From: Pseudoalteromonas xiamenensis
GTDB lineage: Bacteria > Pseudomonadota > Gammaproteobacteria > Enterobacterales > Alteromonadaceae
NCBI RefSeq assembly: GCF_030994125.1
Contig: NZ_CP099917.1
Location: forward strand, 3,394,001 to 3,458,000
Length of the DNA: 64,000 nt
Direction: 5' to 3'
Under the pieces are notes generated by a model, which had not been told where the DNA came from, made no database searches, and saw only the letters and a list, made by a program, of their open reading frames with translations. Made by a program: the position numbers and the translations under genes. Positions 43,568 to 51,802 of this stretch are shown here, in pieces (positions within the stretch are counted from its first letter, which is position 1; each line of letters starts with the position of its first letter).

Positions 43568-45566
43568 ATGGCTTTTGAGCATACCATCGACAGTCAAATT
43601 AAAAAGGCAAAAACACGTCGAAAAAGTCTAGTGCTTGTAGGCGTGACGATATTCATCGCCTTTTTGAGTGTTTATTTGTCGGTTCTATTTCTAGTGAAAG
43701 GTTTTAACGTTTCAATTTCACCCATAGACGCACAGCAAGAAGCAAGCATTTCGATAAATAAAGGCCTTGGCATTATACGTAACCAAACCGCTTATGTTCT
43801 ATTTGGTGAAGCAGAACTTCAAATTGAAGCAACGACGTTTAAATCAAAAGTGATTCAGGTAAATGCACAAACCCCGTCGAATCTACTGCCCTTGAAATTG
43901 ATTGAATTATTGCCCAAACCAGCTGTACTTCGTTTTACAACCGATGTCGAATCGGTGCACTGGAAACAGGAAAACACGTGGCAATGCCCTTGAAATTGAG
44001 TTGGCTCCAGGACGCCATGAAATTATCGCCAAACATGAATGGTATGAAAACACCGTACTCAATTACGATGCAGTCAAAGCAAGTAACGATGAGGTTCAAC
44101 TTCATCCGACGAAACGCGCAGGCACCGTGACGATTGCTTCTGTGCCAAAGGGGGCTGCTGTCAGTATAAATGGAAATGTAGTTGGGATAACGCCCTATCA
44201 AGCAACGTGGAGTGCAGGCAACTACCAACTTGGTATTCAAGCCGAGGGGTATGAACAATCGTTGGATCAGTTTTCACTAAATCAGTCGATTACTGCAATT
44301 GAACGCACCTATACGTTGATGCCATTACAAGCGACGCTCAAGATGACACTTTTACCAGAAGGCGGGTTGTTAACCGTCAACGGTATACCTAAAACACCCG
44401 ATGAGGGCGCTAAAATCAGTGTCGATGCTAATACGTTGCTCACTGTGCAATACCAAAAACAAGGATTTATTACACAAGTTCGACGCGTTACGTTATCGCC
44501 AAAGCAACAAGGCGAATTAGCGCTGTCGCTTGAACCCGACTTGGGTCAAGTGAAGTTTTCCAGCAACGTTAATGCGACGGTTAGTGTCAATGGCAAAACG
44601 CTCGGTCACACGCCTTTGTCCCTGTCGTTACAGACGGTGCCACTCGATGTCACCTTTTCAAAACAAGGCTACCGAAGCCAAACTAGAACCATTTTGCCAG
44701 TGAGGAAAAACGCGCTGAATGTTGAAGTGGAGTTACTCACTGAATTTGAGGCGCGTCGAAAAGAGGGGAAGCCATCGGCGGTATCCAAACTCGGTATTGA
44801 TTTTATCAAAGTCGCAGGAGGCTCATTTGAAATGGGGTCGCCGGTGAACGAAGCTGAGCGCTTTAGAGATGAACATCAGTTATCTGTAGAATTGACGAAC
44901 GCTTTTTTGGTTGCGACAACAGAAATTACAGAAGCGCAATATAACTCGTTTGATAAGTCCGTTACACCTTCGAACTTACCGATGGTCAACGTGACTTGGC
45001 TTGACGCAGTGCGCTATTGTAATTGGTTAAGCGAACGAGAAGGGTTGAAACCGTTTTATCGAGTACAAGGTAGCAGAGTATCAATTCCAGAATTAACAGA
45101 AGGCTATCGGCTGCTATCGGAAGCAGAGTGGGAATTTGTTGCTAAACATTTCCAACGTGCGGCGCGCACAACCTACGTTTGGGGCAATGAGGACCGTGTT
45201 CGTAAAGGACAAGGCAATTTTGCTGATGAAAGTATACGAGGAAAGCAAACCTTTATTTTAGAAAAGTATCAAGATGGTTTTGCACAAAGAGCCCCTGTGA
45301 AAAGTTTTAATGCAGACCGGAATGGATTGTATGACCTTGATGGCAACGTGCGTGAATGGGTGAGCGATGGGTATCAAGTGATGAAAGTGGGTGATGCTAA
45401 CGTTTTGATAAATCCAATTATAGCAATAGAGGAACTGAACCACGTCATTAAGGGTGGGTCGTTCAAAACCGGGCGGTTAAAGATGCTCCGCGCAAGCGTT
45501 AAAGGCAAAAGCGATGGTCAATTAGAAGACGTTGGTTTTAGGATTGCACGCTACGAGGCACGTTAG
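43568..45566 (+). pseudogene. PEGA-repeat / SUMF1-domain membrane protein, interrupted by a one-base frameshift
   Basis: Two frames make one protein of about 665 residues. The first (43568-43993) gives a membrane helix (SLVLVGVTIFIAFLSVYLSVLF) and a beta domain; the second, open to 45566, gives three PEGA repeats (VTIASVPKGAAVSINGNVVG, LLPEGGLLTVNGIPK, KFSSNVNATVSVNGKTLGHTP) and a SUMF1/FGE-type domain (FIKVAGGSFEMGSP, VNVTWLDAVRYCNWLSE, NGLYDLDGNVREWVSDGY). Removing one A from the A4 at 43971-43974 joins them as WKQETRGNALEIELAPG. The SUMF1 part lacks the C-terminal active-site cysteine of formylglycine-generating enzymes (GGSFKTGRLKMLRASVKG has none), so it is probably a binding domain. Sequencing error is the likeliest cause of the break. 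Confidence 0.82.
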
Positions 45567-45596
45567 CCAAACTGGTTATAGGAAATAGGAATACAG

Positions 45597-45704
45597 ATGA
45601 AAAAGAAACTATTGCTTGGCTTGACGCTGCTCATGTTGATGGGCGCCGCAAGCGCGTATTTCGTGTCTTTGGACGCACCACAAGATTTTCCCGTGAATAT
45701 TTAG
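45597..45704 (+). CDS. 35-residue membrane peptide in the vWA/ExbB-like operon
   Basis: An ATG at 45597 with AGGA six bases upstream opens a 35-codon frame filling the gap between the SUMF1 and ExbB-like genes. It encodes a basic start and a hydrophobic stretch (KKKLLLGLTLLMLMGAAS) followed by a short polar tail (DAPQDFPVNI), so either a single-pass micro-subunit or a secreted peptide. It ends 10 bases before the next start. Its position, ribosome site and exact fit argue for a real gene. Confidence 0.6.
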   Translation: MKKKLLLGLTLLMLMGAASAYFVSLDAPQDFPVNI

Positions 45705-45714
45705 AGGCGGTGGT

Positions 45715-46488
45715 ATGAGTAACAGAACATCAAATGCAACGATGAACCCACCTTTATGGTTAAGCGCCTTGGTCTTGCTCGGCTGTTTCACATTGATGCA
45801 GGTGCTGTTTGCAGGTTGGATTACGCCTAAAGCAGAAGCGGTATTAATGGCGCAAGGGTCGCAATCGCTTTCTTCTGTCTGGGTTATCTTGAAAGACATG
45901 GAACAGCAGATCTGTTTCTCACTGCTGTTTTATTGTTTGTTTCTGATGGGCTATAAACTCTGGCGATTACTGGATGAAGAAGCCATTTATACCTGTGATT
46001 TTCTAGCAGACTACGACAAGTCAAAACCATTGGATATAGACATTGCCCTACATGAGTTGGAGTCGTCTACATTCCGTGAAAATCCAGCGATGTTAACGTG
46101 GATTAATTGTATCCGCCGCTATAAAAACACCCGCAATGTACAGCATGCAGCGAGCGCCATCGCTTCTTCTGTTGACAGTCTTGCCGCTCAATTAGAAAGC
46201 GGAAATAACATGATCCGATATATTATTTGGGCAATCCCAAGCATTGGTTTCGTCGGTACGGTTAGAGGAATAGGACAAGCGTTAGCGCAGGCTGATAAGG
46301 CGCTTGCAGGCGACATTTCAGGCATGACTGCCTCACTCGGTGTTGCCTTCAACTCCACGTTAGTTGCGCTGTTTATTTCGCTTATTTTGATGTACTTCAT
46401 GCATTTACTTAACAGTCGCCAAGATTCTATGGTGTTGAAAACTCAAGAAAGTTGTGAGCGTCATTTACTTGCTCATCTTCATCAGTAG
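45715..46488 (+). CDS. MotA/TolQ/ExbB-family proton-channel protein
   Basis: 257 residues with three membrane helices: about 15-35, 63-83, and a long pair formed by AIPSIGFVGTVRGIGQALAQAD and ASLGVAFNSTLVALFISLILMYFMHLL. GFVGTVRGI and the small-residue/threonine face of the last helix are the hallmark of the ExbB/TolQ/MotA pore. The loop between helices 2 and 3 is about 90 residues. No separate exbD or tolR gene is adjacent; instead two membrane-anchored vWA proteins follow, which probably take that place. Confidence 0.88.
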   Translation: MSNRTSNATMNPPLWLSALVLLGCFTLMQVLFAGWITPKAEAVLMAQGSQSLSSVWVILKDMEQQICFSLLFYCLFLMGYKLWRLLDEEAIYTCDFLADYDKSKPLDIDIALHELESSTFRENPAMLTWINCIRRYKNTRNVQHAASAIASSVDSLAAQLESGNNMIRYIIWAIPSIGFVGTVRGIGQALAQADKALAGDISGMTASLGVAFNSTLVALFISLILMYFMHLLNSRQDSMVLKTQESCERHLLAHLHQ

Positions 46489-46500
46489 AAGATATTGCTC

Positions 46501-47559
46501 ATGAGAAAAAAGCGAGCGGTAGTCGATGGCTTCAATATGTCATTCTTAGATGTAATGGCATGTGGCTTGGGCGCTGTAATCCTCATTTTTATTTTGGTGG
46601 ACTTTTCGGGGGGACACCCTCCGACGGAGGAAGAAACTCGGCTAGAGCAATCACTGCAGTCGACTCAAGAAAAAATTACAGAATACACGCGTTCTCATGA
46701 CTCTTTATTGGCTCAACTGGAAACCATTAAGTCTAAGTTGAAAACCGAAAATGCGAAGGATGCGGCTGCAAATGATGAGCAAGCCGCGCTTCTTAATGAG
46801 ATATCGACACAATTAGCCATAATTGCAAAGCTCGAAGCCGAACTCAAAGCCGTATCCAGTATTCCAGCCAAAGAATCTACGCTTGAAATACAGGGTAAAT
46901 ATGCACAGCAGTACCTGACAGGGATGAAAGTCGAAGGCAAGCACATAGTTGTTTTGCTTGATAAAAGTGCATCGATGATGGACGACAATTTGGTGGGGGT
47001 GTTGAGTGCGATGGCGCTCAATGATAAAGCTCGAAAGGCAAAAGCAAAATGGCAACGAACATTACGAGTTGTAAATTGGTTGTTCGCGCGAGTGCCATCA
47101 GATTCTGAAGTTTCTCTTATCGCATTTTCAGATACGGCGAAAACGCTCGGACAAAGTAAAATAATTAGTGGAAAGGACAGTCGCCAGTTAATTGCTTTAG
47201 CACAGTCTGCACATGACGTGGTGCCAAACGGAGGAACGAATTTGCAACTTGGCCTACAAACCGCGTTGTCTACACAGCCGAATGTGAGTGATATTTACTT
47301 AATTACGGATGGCTTACCAACACTTGGAGATGGTTTGAATCTTCGCTGTAAAGGCTTACTCACCAATAAAAAATCCATTTCTTCAGAATGCAGACAACAG
47401 TTGTTATTAGAAACGATCTCGCGATTTAAAAAATCAGCGCATATGAACGTGATATTGCTGCCAATTGAAGGCGACCCCTATGCTTCGTCAATGTATTGGA
47501 GTTGGACTCAAGTCACAGGTGGTCGCTTTTTAGCGCCTGCACAGGAGTGGCCACAATGA
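46501..47559 (+). CDS. Membrane-anchored vWA protein 1 (ExbD/TolR-like anchor)
   Basis: 352 residues from the ATG at 46501. The N-terminus is basic, then one membrane helix FNMSFLDVMACGLGAVILIFILV with D17 near its cytoplasmic end, closely resembling the ExbD/TolR helix (MSPLIDVVFILLIFF). A coiled coil follows (about 45-120), then a vWA domain with an intact MIDAS: D154-x-S156-x-S158 (VLLDKSASMM), a threonine in NGGTNLQLGL and aspartate in YLITDGLPTLGD. It should bind a divalent cation and a protein ligand in the periplasm. It overlaps the second vWA gene by ATGA. Confidence 0.85.
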   Translation: MRKKRAVVDGFNMSFLDVMACGLGAVILIFILVDFSGGHPPTEEETRLEQSLQSTQEKITEYTRSHDSLLAQLETIKSKLKTENAKDAAANDEQAALLNEISTQLAIIAKLEAELKAVSSIPAKESTLEIQGKYAQQYLTGMKVEGKHIVVLLDKSASMMDDNLVGVLSAMALNDKARKAKAKWQRTLRVVNWLFARVPSDSEVSLIAFSDTAKTLGQSKIISGKDSRQLIALAQSAHDVVPNGGTNLQLGLQTALSTQPNVSDIYLITDGLPTLGDGLNLRCKGLLTNKKSISSECRQQLLLETISRFKKSAHMNVILLPIEGDPYASSMYWSWTQVTGGRFLAPAQEWPQ

Positions 47560-48509
47560 AGAAAATTGCCCGACCGCCGCTCGAGATTTTTACGTTAAGT
47601 TTTTTAGACATTATCTCCTGTGCATTTGCTGCAATAGTGATGCTAGTGTTGATGTCCAAAAAGGGCGATGAGGATGTAGCCATTATCTCTACTCCAATCC
47701 AAAATTTGATAAAAGAGGTCGCCCAAGCTAAAGCGTCGCTTGATAGCCTTGTAAAGCAAGTAGACGTAACCCAACAAGAGGTGAACAACGCAGAGTTAAC
47801 CTTAGCCGAGCGCAGGGCACAGTCAAACCAACTGAGTGGTGCTGTCCCTCGAGCAGAAGCGACACTCCAGCAATTGCGTGACCAAGCAGCGAGTCTTTTG
47901 CAGGAAGTGCGCCTAGCCAATGCCCGTCTCAACAACGAAAGTAAACCGGCTATGCCAGATCAAGCCGTTGGGGGAATACCAACCGATGCGGATTACGTCA
48001 TTTTCGTAATTGATAATTCGGGATCGATGTCATCTGGTGGAAAGTGGAAGCAGGTTGTGTCAGTCGTATCCGATATTTTGAAAAATCACCCACAAATGAA
48101 AGGCTTTCAGATTTTAGCGGCGGATGGTGAACACATGTATTCAGGCCGAGAAGGGCGTTGGTTAACCGATACGCCAACATTCAGACAGAAAGTGATATCG
48201 CGCTTGACCAGTTTTACTGGGGGAGCGAGTGCCCCTGAAGTCGGCATAAAACGAGCTCTTAGTTTGTACAAAAAAGAACCAGGCAAAGTCTCGTTGTATG
48301 TGTTTGGTGATGACTACCGACCTGGCACGCTGGATGACGTCGTAACAGAAATCACACGTCTGAATCGGGATAGTCAGGGAAAATCGAAGATGCGTATACA
48401 TGGTGTTGGTTTTTATCGGCCTCATGATGGTAATGCCGCACAATTCGCAGCGTTCATGCAGGCTGTTGCAAAGCGTAATCGAGGCGCTTTTATTGGTTTA
48501 GACTTCTAA
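47556..48509 (+). CDS. Membrane-anchored vWA protein 2 (ExbD/TolR-like anchor)
   Basis: 317 residues from the ATG at 47556, which has AGGAG 8 bases upstream and overlaps the previous stop; the frame is open further upstream but inside the first vWA gene. Anchor FTLSFLDIISCAFAAIVMLVLMS carries D18 at the same place as D17 of its neighbour. A coiled coil (45-125) leads to a vWA domain with D153-x-S155-G-S157 (VIDNSGSMSSGG) and VSLYVFGDDY. The usual MIDAS threonine region reads TGGASAPEVGI, so this metal site may differ. The two vWA proteins could form a heterodimer over the ExbB-like channel. Confidence 0.85.
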   Translation: MKKIARPPLEIFTLSFLDIISCAFAAIVMLVLMSKKGDEDVAIISTPIQNLIKEVAQAKASLDSLVKQVDVTQQEVNNAELTLAERRAQSNQLSGAVPRAEATLQQLRDQAASLLQEVRLANARLNNESKPAMPDQAVGGIPTDADYVIFVIDNSGSMSSGGKWKQVVSVVSDILKNHPQMKGFQILAADGEHMYSGREGRWLTDTPTFRQKVISRLTSFTGGASAPEVGIKRALSLYKKEPGKVSLYVFGDDYRPGTLDDVVTEITRLNRDSQGKSKMRIHGVGFYRPHDGNAAQFAAFMQAVAKRNRGAFIGLDF

Positions 48510-48648
48510 ATTGTAACGCGTGAGTCTGTCATACTGGTCCCTTGCAAGGTGGCCAATTGCCGCACAAGAATTTGGCAACTCGAATCGCAGTAGGCTAGGA
48601 TCAAGATATTAACATCAGTATCGTCATAGCCTATCAAGGAGGACGTTT

Positions 48649-49185
48649 ATGCAACAAGCAGTACTGCATTTTTGGTTTGAAGAAGTAGAATCTAAACAAT
48701 GGTTTACCGTTGATGAACAGTTTGATGAATTAATCCAGCTGCGATTTGGTGACGTGTTACAACAGGCTGAAGCGGGCGAATTATTTCCGTGGCGAAACAG
48801 TTCTGAAGGACGTTTGGCGGAAATCATTGTATTGGATCAATTTTCTCGTAATGTGTATCGCGGCCAGGCCGATGCATTTAAAAATGACGCGATGGCGTTG
48901 GTGTTAGCTCAAGAGGCTATTTCACATGGGGCGCTGCATCGGTTAACACAAATTGAATGTAATTTTTTGCTTTTACCTTTTATGCACAGCGAATCACTCG
49001 CTATTCATCATTATGCTGAGCCATTTTTTCAAGAATTCACATCCGCTTCGACGGTTGATTTTGAAAGTAAGCACCGCAGTATCATCGAACAGTTCGGTCG
49101 ATATCCACACCGAAATAAACAACTGGGTCGGCGTTCCACTGACGAGGAGGTTGCCTTCCTTTCCATGCCGCACTCTAGTTTTTAA
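48649..49185 (+). CDS. DUF924 family protein
   Basis: 178 residues, matching the family in length. It begins AVLHFWFEEVESKQWF, with RLAEIIVLDQFSRNVYRGQADAF and NFLLLPFMHSESLAIHH, the conserved DUF924 core (an all-helical TPR-like fold). A very good ribosome site (AAGGAGG) precedes the ATG. The family is cytoplasmic and has no established function. It is monocistronic. Confidence 0.92.
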   Translation: MQQAVLHFWFEEVESKQWFTVDEQFDELIQLRFGDVLQQAEAGELFPWRNSSEGRLAEIIVLDQFSRNVYRGQADAFKNDAMALVLAQEAISHGALHRLTQIECNFLLLPFMHSESLAIHHYAEPFFQEFTSASTVDFESKHRSIIEQFGRYPHRNKQLGRRSTDEEVAFLSMPHSSF

Positions 49186-49284
49186 GTTTTGGTCTCATCT
49201 TTACGTAAAATAGGTTCACAAAAGTTAAAATGCCATGGCTAAACAGGGTTATATCGTCGTTATCTCAGGAGAAAGCATGGCGTG

Positions 49285-49770
49285 ATGGGAATATCTAGTA
49301 TTGAAACATCGGACTGGGAAGACATTCTTGCTATTCAGTCACAAGTTTATTTTGACGTTGAACCAGAGTCCTTAGAAACGTTGCTTAGCAAGTGGCGCAC
49401 GTCACCGGATCTTTGCTTCGTGTTTCGAGACGAAAAAGGTGTTCCTATCGCTTATATTCTTGCGCATCAATGGAATGACTCGCGTCCTCCATCGCTCTAT
49501 ACGTCCACAACAAAAAATGAAGGAACCATGCTGTTTATTCATGACTTAGCGGTTTCAACGCGAGGTAGTGGTCGGTCTATTGGTCAACAACTTGTTCAAG
49601 CGGTATTACAAGCGGCTAAAGCAAGTGGCCTGAAAGAGGCGATGTTAATTTCCATTCAAAACAGCCAAGGTTTTTGGTCTCGTTTCGAATTTAAACGTGT
49701 AGGTGTAGCCCGTTTACCAACCACCTATGGCGAACATGCGGTATTGATGAAACGTGACTTGCTCAAGTAA
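49285..49770 (+). CDS. GNAT-family N-acetyltransferase
   Basis: 161 residues from the ATG at 49285; a GTG directly before it is also in frame, and AGGAG lies at 49267. The acetyl-CoA fold is visible: LFIHDLAVSTRGSGRSIGQQLVQAVLQAAKASG with the pyrophosphate loop R-G-S-G-R-S-I-G, then AMLISIQNSQGFWSRFEFKRV. The substrate is not predictable. It stands alone between DUF924 and trxC. Confidence 0.87.
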   Translation: MGISSIETSDWEDILAIQSQVYFDVEPESLETLLSKWRTSPDLCFVFRDEKGVPIAYILAHQWNDSRPPSLYTSTTKNEGTMLFIHDLAVSTRGSGRSIGQQLVQAVLQAAKASGLKEAMLISIQNSQGFWSRFEFKRVGVARLPTTYGEHAVLMKRDLLK

Positions 49771-49863
49771 CTAGTCGGCTTAGGGTGACACGCTTTCTTG
49801 AAAAAGCGCAATGCAGCCCCATTTATTAGTTTACAAACCTAGACTACCCATTGAGCCATTTAA

Positions 49864-50298
49864 ATGAATTCTTCGACACAACTTGTTTGCTCCTACTGTG
49901 GCGGTATTAATCGAGTTCCAAGTACCAAAATTGACGCTAATCCTCTGTGTGGTAAATGCAAAGAGAAGCTTTTGGTTGGTAAACCCATCGCATTATTTGA
50001 TAGTAATTTCCAACGTAGTATTGAGAAAACGGATTTGCCTGTTGTCGTTGATTTCTGGGCTACTTGGTGTGGTCCTTGCCAAAACTTTGCGCCGATTTTT
50101 GAAGAGGTAGCCCAGCATTGGGGCTCCCGAGCGGTGTTTGCTAAACTGGATACGGATGCGAATCAACAGGTTTCAAGCACTTACCAGATCCGTTCGATTC
50201 CTACACTTATGGTGTTCAAACAGGGTAAAGAAGTCGCTCGAATCTCGGGTGCATTGCCACGAGTTCAATTCGAGCAATGGTTATCTCAAGTTTTATAA
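49864..50298 (+). CDS. trxC: Thioredoxin 2
   Basis: 144 residues. An N-terminal zinc ribbon uses C9/C12 (VCSYCGG) and C29/C32 (LCGKCK), the feature that separates TrxC from TrxA. The thioredoxin domain has the active site WCGPC at 68-72 and the cis-proline in RSIPTLMVF. It reduces protein disulfides in the cytoplasm and is often induced by oxidative stress. It is monocistronic. Confidence 0.95.
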   Translation: MNSSTQLVCSYCGGINRVPSTKIDANPLCGKCKEKLLVGKPIALFDSNFQRSIEKTDLPVVVDFWATWCGPCQNFAPIFEEVAQHWGSRAVFAKLDTDANQQVSSTYQIRSIPTLMVFKQGKEVARISGALPRVQFEQWLSQVL

Positions 50299-50437
50299 TG
50301 TCGCTAAGAATGTTTACGCATTGGCGAACTAATGAGCTTAAGAATCATGATCTTTATCAAAGGTAAAAGCGGTAAAGGTTGTGGTCGTACAGGCGATTTT
50401 TTAAACTGAAGTGCATCGCGACTAAAGGGAGTTTTTT

Positions 50438-51331
50438 ATGCGATCATTTTTCAAAGCGATACCCGCAATTCGACCACCTTTTCTTATTCTCGCGCCTATT
50501 TGTGTTAACGTAGGACTTGCAACCGCACATTATGAAGGTCATGCGTTTTCGGAATGGTTTGCCATGCTTGCCCTCGTCGGGGCCATTTTTGCAGCAATAT
50601 GGGTGAATACGCTCAATGAACTTCAGGATTTTACCAGTGGATTGGATTTTCTAACTCTGCGTACCCCCTTTAGCGGTGGAAGTGGCATATTGGTGCAAAC
50701 CCCAGCGCTTTTTAACGCGGTGAAAGGGTGGCTCTACCTCAGTGCGGCGGTCACGTTGTTAGTCGGAGCCGTTCTTGTCTACGAGTTAGGCACTTCGCTC
50801 ATACCCATTGGCTGTTTAGGTGTTGTTATTGTGTTGACTTACACTCGACAACTGAACAAATTACCTTGGCTCTGTGCAATCGCGCCGGGCGTTGGATTTG
50901 GTGTGTTGATGTCCGTTGGGGGTTATCTAACCCAAAATGCCCCAGCTAGCATGCTGATTTTGTTAGTCTCGTTTGTGTCCCTTTTTCCCATAAATAATTT
51001 ACTGATAGTTAATCAACTTCCCGATATTGAAGCTGACCGTCAAGGCGGTCGACGTCACTTGGCGATAGCCTATGGAGATGATATGGCAATTACGGTTTAC
51101 AGTGTTTTTCTCCTGTTAGCCATTATCTTGTTGATAAGCTTAGTCGTATCAGCAATGTTGCCTGTCTTGAGTTTGCTGACTTTAATGCCTTTACTGCTTG
51201 GTGTTGTGGCGTTGACCAAATTAATTGAACTCAAAAAGGATATTCGGCGCTCGCCAAAAACAATGGCGATGGTTGTCGCCTGTGCCAATCTAACGCCTTT
51301 AGTATTATCACTAACTCTCTGGTTTAAATAG
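50438..51331 (+). CDS. UbiA-family prenyltransferase (MenA-like)
   Basis: 297 residues with about nine membrane helices. The two Mg-diphosphate motifs are NTLNELQDFTSGLD (first, asparagine-rich) and NQLPDIEADRQGGRRHLAI (second, with D-x-E-x-D), as in MenA and related aromatic prenyltransferases. It attaches a polyprenyl chain to an aromatic acceptor in the inner membrane. No other menaquinone or ubiquinone gene is nearby, so the acceptor is unknown. MenA itself is a reasonable candidate. Confidence 0.87.
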   Translation: MRSFFKAIPAIRPPFLILAPICVNVGLATAHYEGHAFSEWFAMLALVGAIFAAIWVNTLNELQDFTSGLDFLTLRTPFSGGSGILVQTPALFNAVKGWLYLSAAVTLLVGAVLVYELGTSLIPIGCLGVVIVLTYTRQLNKLPWLCAIAPGVGFGVLMSVGGYLTQNAPASMLILLVSFVSLFPINNLLIVNQLPDIEADRQGGRRHLAIAYGDDMAITVYSVFLLLAIILLISLVVSAMLPVLSLLTLMPLLLGVVALTKLIELKKDIRRSPKTMAMVVACANLTPLVLSLTLWFK

Positions 51332-51370
51332 CGTTACGTTAAAATTAGCATCCATCAGAATTTTTCATTG

Positions 51371-51398
51371 ATATAGTGCGACATTTGTCGCACTATAT
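51371..51398. promoter_or_regulatory. 28-bp perfect palindrome, candidate BlaI-type operator
   Basis: ATATAGTGCGACA, two T, then the exact complement TGTCGCACTATAT. It lies 29 bases before the BlaI-like start. Its centre ACA-TT-TGT fits the ACAnnTGT core of BlaI/MecI/CopY operators. No T-run follows, so a terminator role for the UbiA gene is less likely. Confidence 0.72.
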
Positions 51399-51427
51399 CT
51401 GTATCCCGAAGAAGTTGGAAAGTAAAG

Positions 51428-51802
51428 ATGTTAACAGAGCCAGAATTAGCGATTCTCAAATCGTTGTGGCGAGAGCAGCCTCGCAGTGCAAGACAAATTC
51501 ACGATGAACTGACCGCTCAATTTGATTGGACCTACTCATCAACGCGAAAGACACTCGAAAGAATGTCTGACAAAGGCCTTTTAAGTGTCGTGAGTCATGG
51601 CAATAAAAACTTTTATCGCACGCCCCTTGAAAAAGTACCAACCCTTGCGGGTGTCGCCAAAGACTTTTTTAAAAAAGTTTTTGATTTCGAAGGGCCATTA
51701 CCTATCGCGATGTTTTCAGACAGTAAAATGATGTCTGAAGATGAAATCAAACGACTCGAACAGCTTGTGAATAATGCTGAGCACGAGAAAGGCCATGACT
51801 GA
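51428..51802 (+). CDS. BlaI/MecI/CopY-family repressor
   Basis: 124 residues. The winged helix shows LTEPELAILKSLWREQPRSARQIHDEL, FDWTYSSTRKTLERMSDKGLL and FYRTPLEK; the C-terminal helices (from about 80) dimerise. The Phe/Asp-rich cleavage region of BlaI (Asn-Phe) is not obvious. Such repressors are inactivated by proteolysis from a BlaR1-type membrane protease; here that partner is encoded next with an overlap of 8 bases. It should bind the palindrome at 51371. Confidence 0.92.
   Translation: MLTEPELAILKSLWREQPRSARQIHDELTAQFDWTYSSTRKTLERMSDKGLLSVVSHGNKNFYRTPLEKVPTLAGVAKDFFKKVFDFEGPLPIAMFSDSKMMSEDEIKRLEQLVNNAEHEKGHD

Noticed and set aside
43965..43980. Programmed ribosomal frameshift
   Set aside because: The tract is short, there is no slippery heptamer or following pseudoknot that I could see, and two other genes in the window show the same kind of homopolymer break.
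43902..43990. Separate gene start inside the PEGA–SUMF1 gene
   Set aside because: The early part of the second frame (NYCPNQLYFVLQPMSN) is just the shifted reading of the first protein; the proteins join at the A4 tract instead.
40264..48509. Zorya-type phage defence
   Set aside because: The ExbB/MotA-like channel is shared, but there is no ZorB OmpA-type protein, helicase or nuclease; vWA and PEGA/SUMF1 proteins are not part of Zorya.
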